A stretch of 64,000 bases of DNA from Streptacidiphilus sp. PB12-B1b (GTDB lineage: Bacteria > Actinomycetota > Actinomycetes > Streptomycetales > Streptomycetaceae). Shown here piece after piece: positions 61,801-64,000 of this stretch. The DNA lies in assembly GCF_014084125.1 (NCBI RefSeq), contig NZ_CP048405.1:2604001-2668000 (forward strand), written 5' to 3'. Each line of letters begins with the position of its first letter. Position 1 is the stretch's first letter. The notes beneath the pieces were generated by a model. The model searched no databases and was not told the origin of the DNA. It saw only the letters and a list, made by a program, of their open reading frames with translations. The position numbers were made by a program, and so were the translations under genes.

Positions 61801-62309
61801 TCATCCCCGCCCACCGCCTGGCCGAGCTGGAGACCGGCGCCCAGGTGCTGGTCGCCGGGGCCAAGGTCGCCAACCAGACCCCGCCCAACCGCACCGGTCG
61901 GCGCATCCTGTTCGCCACCCTGGACGACGGCACCGGCCTGGTCGACCTCGCCTTCTTCGACGACGCCCAGCACTGCGCCCACACCGTGTTCCACAGCTTC
62001 CTGCTGGTGGTGCGCGGCGCCATCGCCCGGCGCGGCCCGCGCAGCCTCAGCGTGGTCGGCGCCCAGGCGTGGAACCTCGCCGACCTCGCCGCCGCCCGCG
62101 AGACCGGCGGCCTGGACGCCGTCCGCCGACTGCTCACCGCCGCCCCGGACACCGCCGCCCCGGACGCCGGGGGTCCGCAGCCCCCGCACCGGGTGCTGAC
62201 CCTGCCCAGCGGCTACACCCTCGCCCCCTGGGCCGACCTGCAACCGGCGGGCGAGGGCACCGCGGCCACCCGCAAACTGTGGACCTCCAGCCCCGGGAGC
62301 GCCGGATGA
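58812..62309 (+). CDS. dnaE2: Error-prone DNA polymerase DnaE2 (ImuC-like)
   Basis: A 1165-residue C-family polymerase. An N-terminal PHP domain (about 1-270), polymerase core with PDIDIDVE at about 428-435 (catalytic Asp pair), a helix-hairpin-helix region and a C-terminal OB fold (about 1000-1100) are seen. PHP metal residues are eroded (HLQVAS, TDRD), so proofreading by that domain is unlikely. GTG 58812 follows GGAGGGAGG by 10 nt. The LexA box and the coupled ImuB-like gene identify it as the translesion rather than the replicative polymerase. QLTLA near residue 940 could bind the clamp. Confidence 0.93.
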   Translation: MFTHLQVASGYSVRFGASHPDALVRRAAGQGMAALALTDRDTVAGAVRFAKACAEVTVRPVFGADLAVAAFEQPRSTASGRRTPARGGAFVDESAPRVTLLARDRAGWAALCALLTAAHADPASRRPLLPWSALEQADGDGLTVLLGPDSEPLRALAAGRPDRAAALLAPWRQLFEGRLRLAAVALHRGDAGPGSLRLAARTVGLAADLGIEAVLSNAVRYADPAQAPIADVLDAARRLLPIDERHRDRGQRWLKPEPVMALIAEHVAAAAGQEHGGAARLLAATERTAQQCRVDPYADLGLTRPEADRIEARLPEPGKVGAERRPAYQVLRSRTVTAMLRRGYHRDGSTRRRLEDELRIIRDRRFETYFLTVAAVVDDARDLGIRTAARGSSAGSLVVHLLGIASANPMEHGLLMERFLSRHRRALPDIDIDVESARRLEVYRAAFARFGAERVAAVAMPETYRVRHAIRDAGAALGIDPDELGRLAKAFPHIRARDVRAAMAELPELRAVAADADRYGPLWDLVEGLDALPRGTAMHPCGLILSDDSLLRRTPVLPTPGEGLPMSVFDKEDVEDLGLLKLDVLGVRMQSAMAHAVTEIARTTDHRIDLDDPAQVPPDDPATFELIRSSQTLGCFQIESPGQRELIGRLQPEHFHDLVVDISLFRPGPVAADMISPFIEARHGRRRPYYPHPELRPALEGTLGVVVFNEQVMQILQVMTGCDLGRGDVVRRTMSDKERLPGVEHWFRQQARAKGHRPEVVDEVWGILLAMASYGFAKAHAVAFAVPTYQSAWLKTHHPAAFYAGLLTHDPGMYPARLLLADARRRGVPILPLDVQHSAADYRTEPVETPQGRRWGVRLALSGVQGISAGETARIAAGQPYGSVSDWFTRARPALPVAERLARIGALASLAPGLPRRDLLLQVTELHRQQRSTAVPTQLTLAAHSTDAGPDAAASAGTGLPVMTAAEELGAELSVLGLDVSRHLMTDHHRLLAELGVIPAHRLAELETGAQVLVAGAKVANQTPPNRTGRRILFATLDDGTGLVDLAFFDDAQHCAHTVFHSFLLVVRGAIARRGPRSLSVVGAQAWNLADLAAARETGGLDAVRRLLTAAPDTAAPDAGGPQPPHRVLTLPSGYTLAPWADLQPAGEGTAATRKLWTSSPGSAG

Positions 62310-63334
62310 GCCGCGCCATCGCCCACGTCCACCTGCACCTGCCGCGCTCCGGGGACGAGACCTACCGGCAGCTGTTCACCGTGCTGGCCGGCATCACCCC
62401 GGTCGTCCAGGCGCTGCCCGCCGATGCCGCGCTGCTGGACCTCACCGGCGCGCTGCGCTACTTCGACCGCGACCCGGCCCAGCTCGCGTCGCTGCTGCAA
62501 CTGCGGCTGGCGGCCCGGTTCGGCGTCCAGAGCACCGTCGGCATCGGCCCCAACCGGATGCTCGCCACCCTGGCCGCGCAGACCGCCGACCCCACCACCG
62601 TCCAGGTGCTGCCCGACGACCCGCGGGCGGTCACCGCCTTCCTGGACCCGCTCCCGGTCCGGGCCCTGCCCGACGTCGGCCCCCGGACCAGCCGCACCCT
62701 GGCGGCGTACGGGCTGGCCACCGTCGGCGAGCTGCGCGGCGTCCCCCGGGCCACGCTGCAGCGGATCACCACCGCCGGCACCGGGCGGCTGCTGGCCGAG
62801 CGCGCCCGCGGCCACGACCCGCGCACCGTCCAGCCGGGCGGCCCGCCCGCCCTCCTGACCGCCCGCCGCGACTTCGGCCGCGACACCGTCGACCCCGACA
62901 CCGTCCGCCGGGCCCTGCTCTCCTGCGCCCTGGAGCTGGGGGCCCGGCTGCGCACCGGCGGCCAGGTCGCCGGCCGCCTGGAACTGGAGATCCGCCTCGC
63001 CGACCGCTCCAGCACCGGCCGATCCCGCGCCCTGGGCGAGGCCACCGACCACACCGGCACCCTGCACACCCTGCTCTACGACCTCCACGACAGCCTCGGC
63101 CTGCAACGCGCCCGGCTGCGCGCCATGACCGTCCGGGCCCAGGCGCTGCGCCCGGTGGAGTCGGCGACGGTCCAGCTCAGCTTCGACCGCCGGGCTGAGC
63201 TGCGCCGCAGGCTCGACCCGGTGATGGACCGGGCCGCCGCCTGCTTCGGCCCCGGCGCCCTGACCCGGGCCGCCCTGCTGCTCACCGGCGGCCCCCGGAC
63301 CGCGCCGGGCGGCCCGGGAGGCGCGCCCGGCTGA
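62306..63334 (+). CDS. imuB: Catalytically degenerate Y-family polymerase-like protein (ImuB type)
   Basis: A 342-residue protein with the Y-family palm, fingers and little-finger order: GVQSTVGIGPNRMLATLAAQ (fingers/palm), the helix-hairpin-helix ALPDVGPRTSRTLAAYG, and a C-terminal DNA-binding domain. The metal-binding residues are missing: motif I reads IAHVHLHLP without the DxD, and the SIDE-like motif III is LLDLTGALRYF. It should act as an adaptor for DnaE2, as ImuB does in mycobacteria. QLSFD near residue 292 resembles a clamp-binding motif. Its ATG overlaps the dnaE2 stop. Confidence 0.88.
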   Translation: MSRAIAHVHLHLPRSGDETYRQLFTVLAGITPVVQALPADAALLDLTGALRYFDRDPAQLASLLQLRLAARFGVQSTVGIGPNRMLATLAAQTADPTTVQVLPDDPRAVTAFLDPLPVRALPDVGPRTSRTLAAYGLATVGELRGVPRATLQRITTAGTGRLLAERARGHDPRTVQPGGPPALLTARRDFGRDTVDPDTVRRALLSCALELGARLRTGGQVAGRLELEIRLADRSSTGRSRALGEATDHTGTLHTLLYDLHDSLGLQRARLRAMTVRAQALRPVESATVQLSFDRRAELRRRLDPVMDRAAACFGPGALTRAALLLTGGPRTAPGGPGGAPG

Positions 63335-63353
63335 GCCGTTGCAGTCTGGGAGC

Positions 63354-63572
63354 ATGAACAGCCGTACGCCGCCGGTCGTGGTCGGCCCGCTGGTGGCCGA
63401 CGACCGCCCCTACCGCCGGGTGATGATCCTCGGCCACGAGGTCGGCCGCGCCTACGGGCCCGCCGACGTGGACGAGTTCTGCCGCCGCGCCGGCCTGGCC
63501 GACGCCGACCTGGACGACCCGGCGACGGTGACCTGGACCGGCGGCGGCCCGGAGGACTGGAGCCTCAGCTGA
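63354..63572 (+). CDS. Small protein of unknown function
   Basis: A 72-residue acidic protein (RRVMILGHEVGRAYGPADVDEFCRRAGL, then WTGGGPEDWSLS). ATG 63354 is taken because GGGAG lies just upstream, though very close; an in-frame TTG at 63339 is possible. Small proteins of this type occur widely in Streptomyces. It lies 19 nt after the ImuB-like gene and may share its transcript. Confidence 0.65.
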   Translation: MNSRTPPVVVGPLVADDRPYRRVMILGHEVGRAYGPADVDEFCRRAGLADADLDDPATVTWTGGGPEDWSLS

Positions 63573-63584
63573 CCGGCACCGGCA

Positions 63585-64000
63585 TCAGTACTGGTAGAAG
63601 CCCCGGCCGGACTTGCGGCCCATCAGGCCGGCGTCGACCATGCGCTGCAGCAGCGGCGGGGCGGCGTACAGCGGTTCCTTGTACTCGTGGTACATGGACT
63701 CGGCGATGGAGACGATGGTGTCCAGGCCGATCAGGTCGCACAGCCGCAGCGGCCCCATCGGGTGGGCGCAGCCGGCCTCCATGCCCTTGTCGATGTCCTC
63801 GGCGGTCGCCACACCGGTCTCGAACATCCGCACGGCGGAGAGCAGGTAGGGCACGAGCAGCGCGTTGACCACGAAGCCGGCCCGGTCGCGGGCCCGGATC
63901 GGGTCCTTGCCGAGCACCTCGCGGGCGAACTCCTCGGCCCGGCCCACGGTCTGCGCGGAGGTGGTGAGCGTCGGGATGATCTCGACCAGCTTCTGCACCG
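63585..64000 (-). CDS. 3-hydroxybutyryl-CoA dehydrogenase (C-terminal part; 5' end outside window)
   Basis: The last 138 codons of a 3-hydroxyacyl-CoA dehydrogenase. KLVEIIPTLTTSAQTVGRAEEFA, GFVVNALLVPYLLSAVRMFE, the dimer-domain signature MEAGCAHPMGPLRLCDLIGLD and the end KSGRGFYQY are all diagnostic. The NAD domain and catalytic His lie beyond the right edge. It functions in fatty-acid or polyhydroxybutyrate/ethylmalonyl-CoA metabolism. It converges on the small gene with a 12-bp gap. Confidence 0.94.
   Translation of the reverse strand, partial: VQKLVEIIPTLTTSAQTVGRAEEFAREVLGKDPIRARDRAGFVVNALLVPYLLSAVRMFETGVATAEDIDKGMEAGCAHPMGPLRLCDLIGLDTIVSIAESMYHEYKEPLYAAPPLLQRMVDAGLMGRKSGRGFYQY

Overview
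The window is very GC-rich actinobacterial chromosome. Gene content and order (Pup-proteasome locus, pafBC, tatAC, glnA4-type cluster, infC-rpmI-rplT, pheST) match the conserved core of Streptomycetaceae (Streptomyces, Kitasatospora, Streptacidiphilus). Genes are tightly packed, GTG starts are common, and many transcripts look leaderless. I recognised no tRNA, rRNA, CRISPR array or insertion sequence.

Layout. 1-4566: a partial RecB-like nuclease, a site-2 protease, the tRNA m1A methyltransferase TrmI, a secreted protein of unknown function and a ferredoxin. 4853-12308: the Pup-proteasome system, in the order arc (ATPase ring), dop (depupylase/deamidase), pup, a decayed endonuclease VII-like gene, prcB, prcA and pafA (Pup ligase). 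12498-21142: two FKBP isomerases, the WYL regulator pair pafB-pafC, a zinc-ribbon protein, tatA, tatC and the helicase helY. 21177-29360: accessory genes, including a GH16 glucanase, a CBS protein, SRPBCC, dodecin, an AlkA-like glycosylase facing a WYL regulator across a palindrome, a GH18 chitinase with a DasR-type promoter site, and a 5'-3' exonuclease. 29430-35543: an SDR and the gamma-glutamylation cluster (class I amidotransferase, GntR regulator, glnA4-like synthetase, aldehyde dehydrogenase, SDR). 35565-39923: a patchy region with a glycosyltransferase, a GntR-UTRA regulator, gene remnants, a hydrolase and a methyltransferase. 40044-45449: lipoprotein, DUF2510, PLP aldolase, serine hydrolase, SseB and DUF1844 genes. 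45920-53582: infC (apparent AUC start) with rpmI, rplT, an rRNA methyltransferase, a histidine kinase and pheS-pheT. 53688-58626: metal-sensing ArsR, MarR, HipA-like kinase, ketopantoate reductase-like protein, and a DeoR-DUF4406-Nudix operon. 58812-63334: a damage-response cassette of DnaE2-like polymerase and ImuB-like protein behind a LexA box. The window closes with a partial 3-hydroxyacyl-CoA dehydrogenase.

How the genes work together. Dop, Pup, PafA, Arc and PrcAB form one protein-tagging and degradation pathway. The most notable regulatory signal is a match to the PafBC-dependent (RecA-NDp) promoter architecture, TTGTCAGTG-N8-TAGGCT, upstream of dop, with a weaker one upstream of pup. 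This suggests that PafBC, encoded 7 kb downstream, may link DNA damage to pupylation. The LexA-boxed dnaE2/imuB cassette at the other end would be the second, LexA-dependent arm of the damage response. The WYL, GntR, MarR and DeoR regulators each sit beside a short palindrome that plausibly is their own operator.
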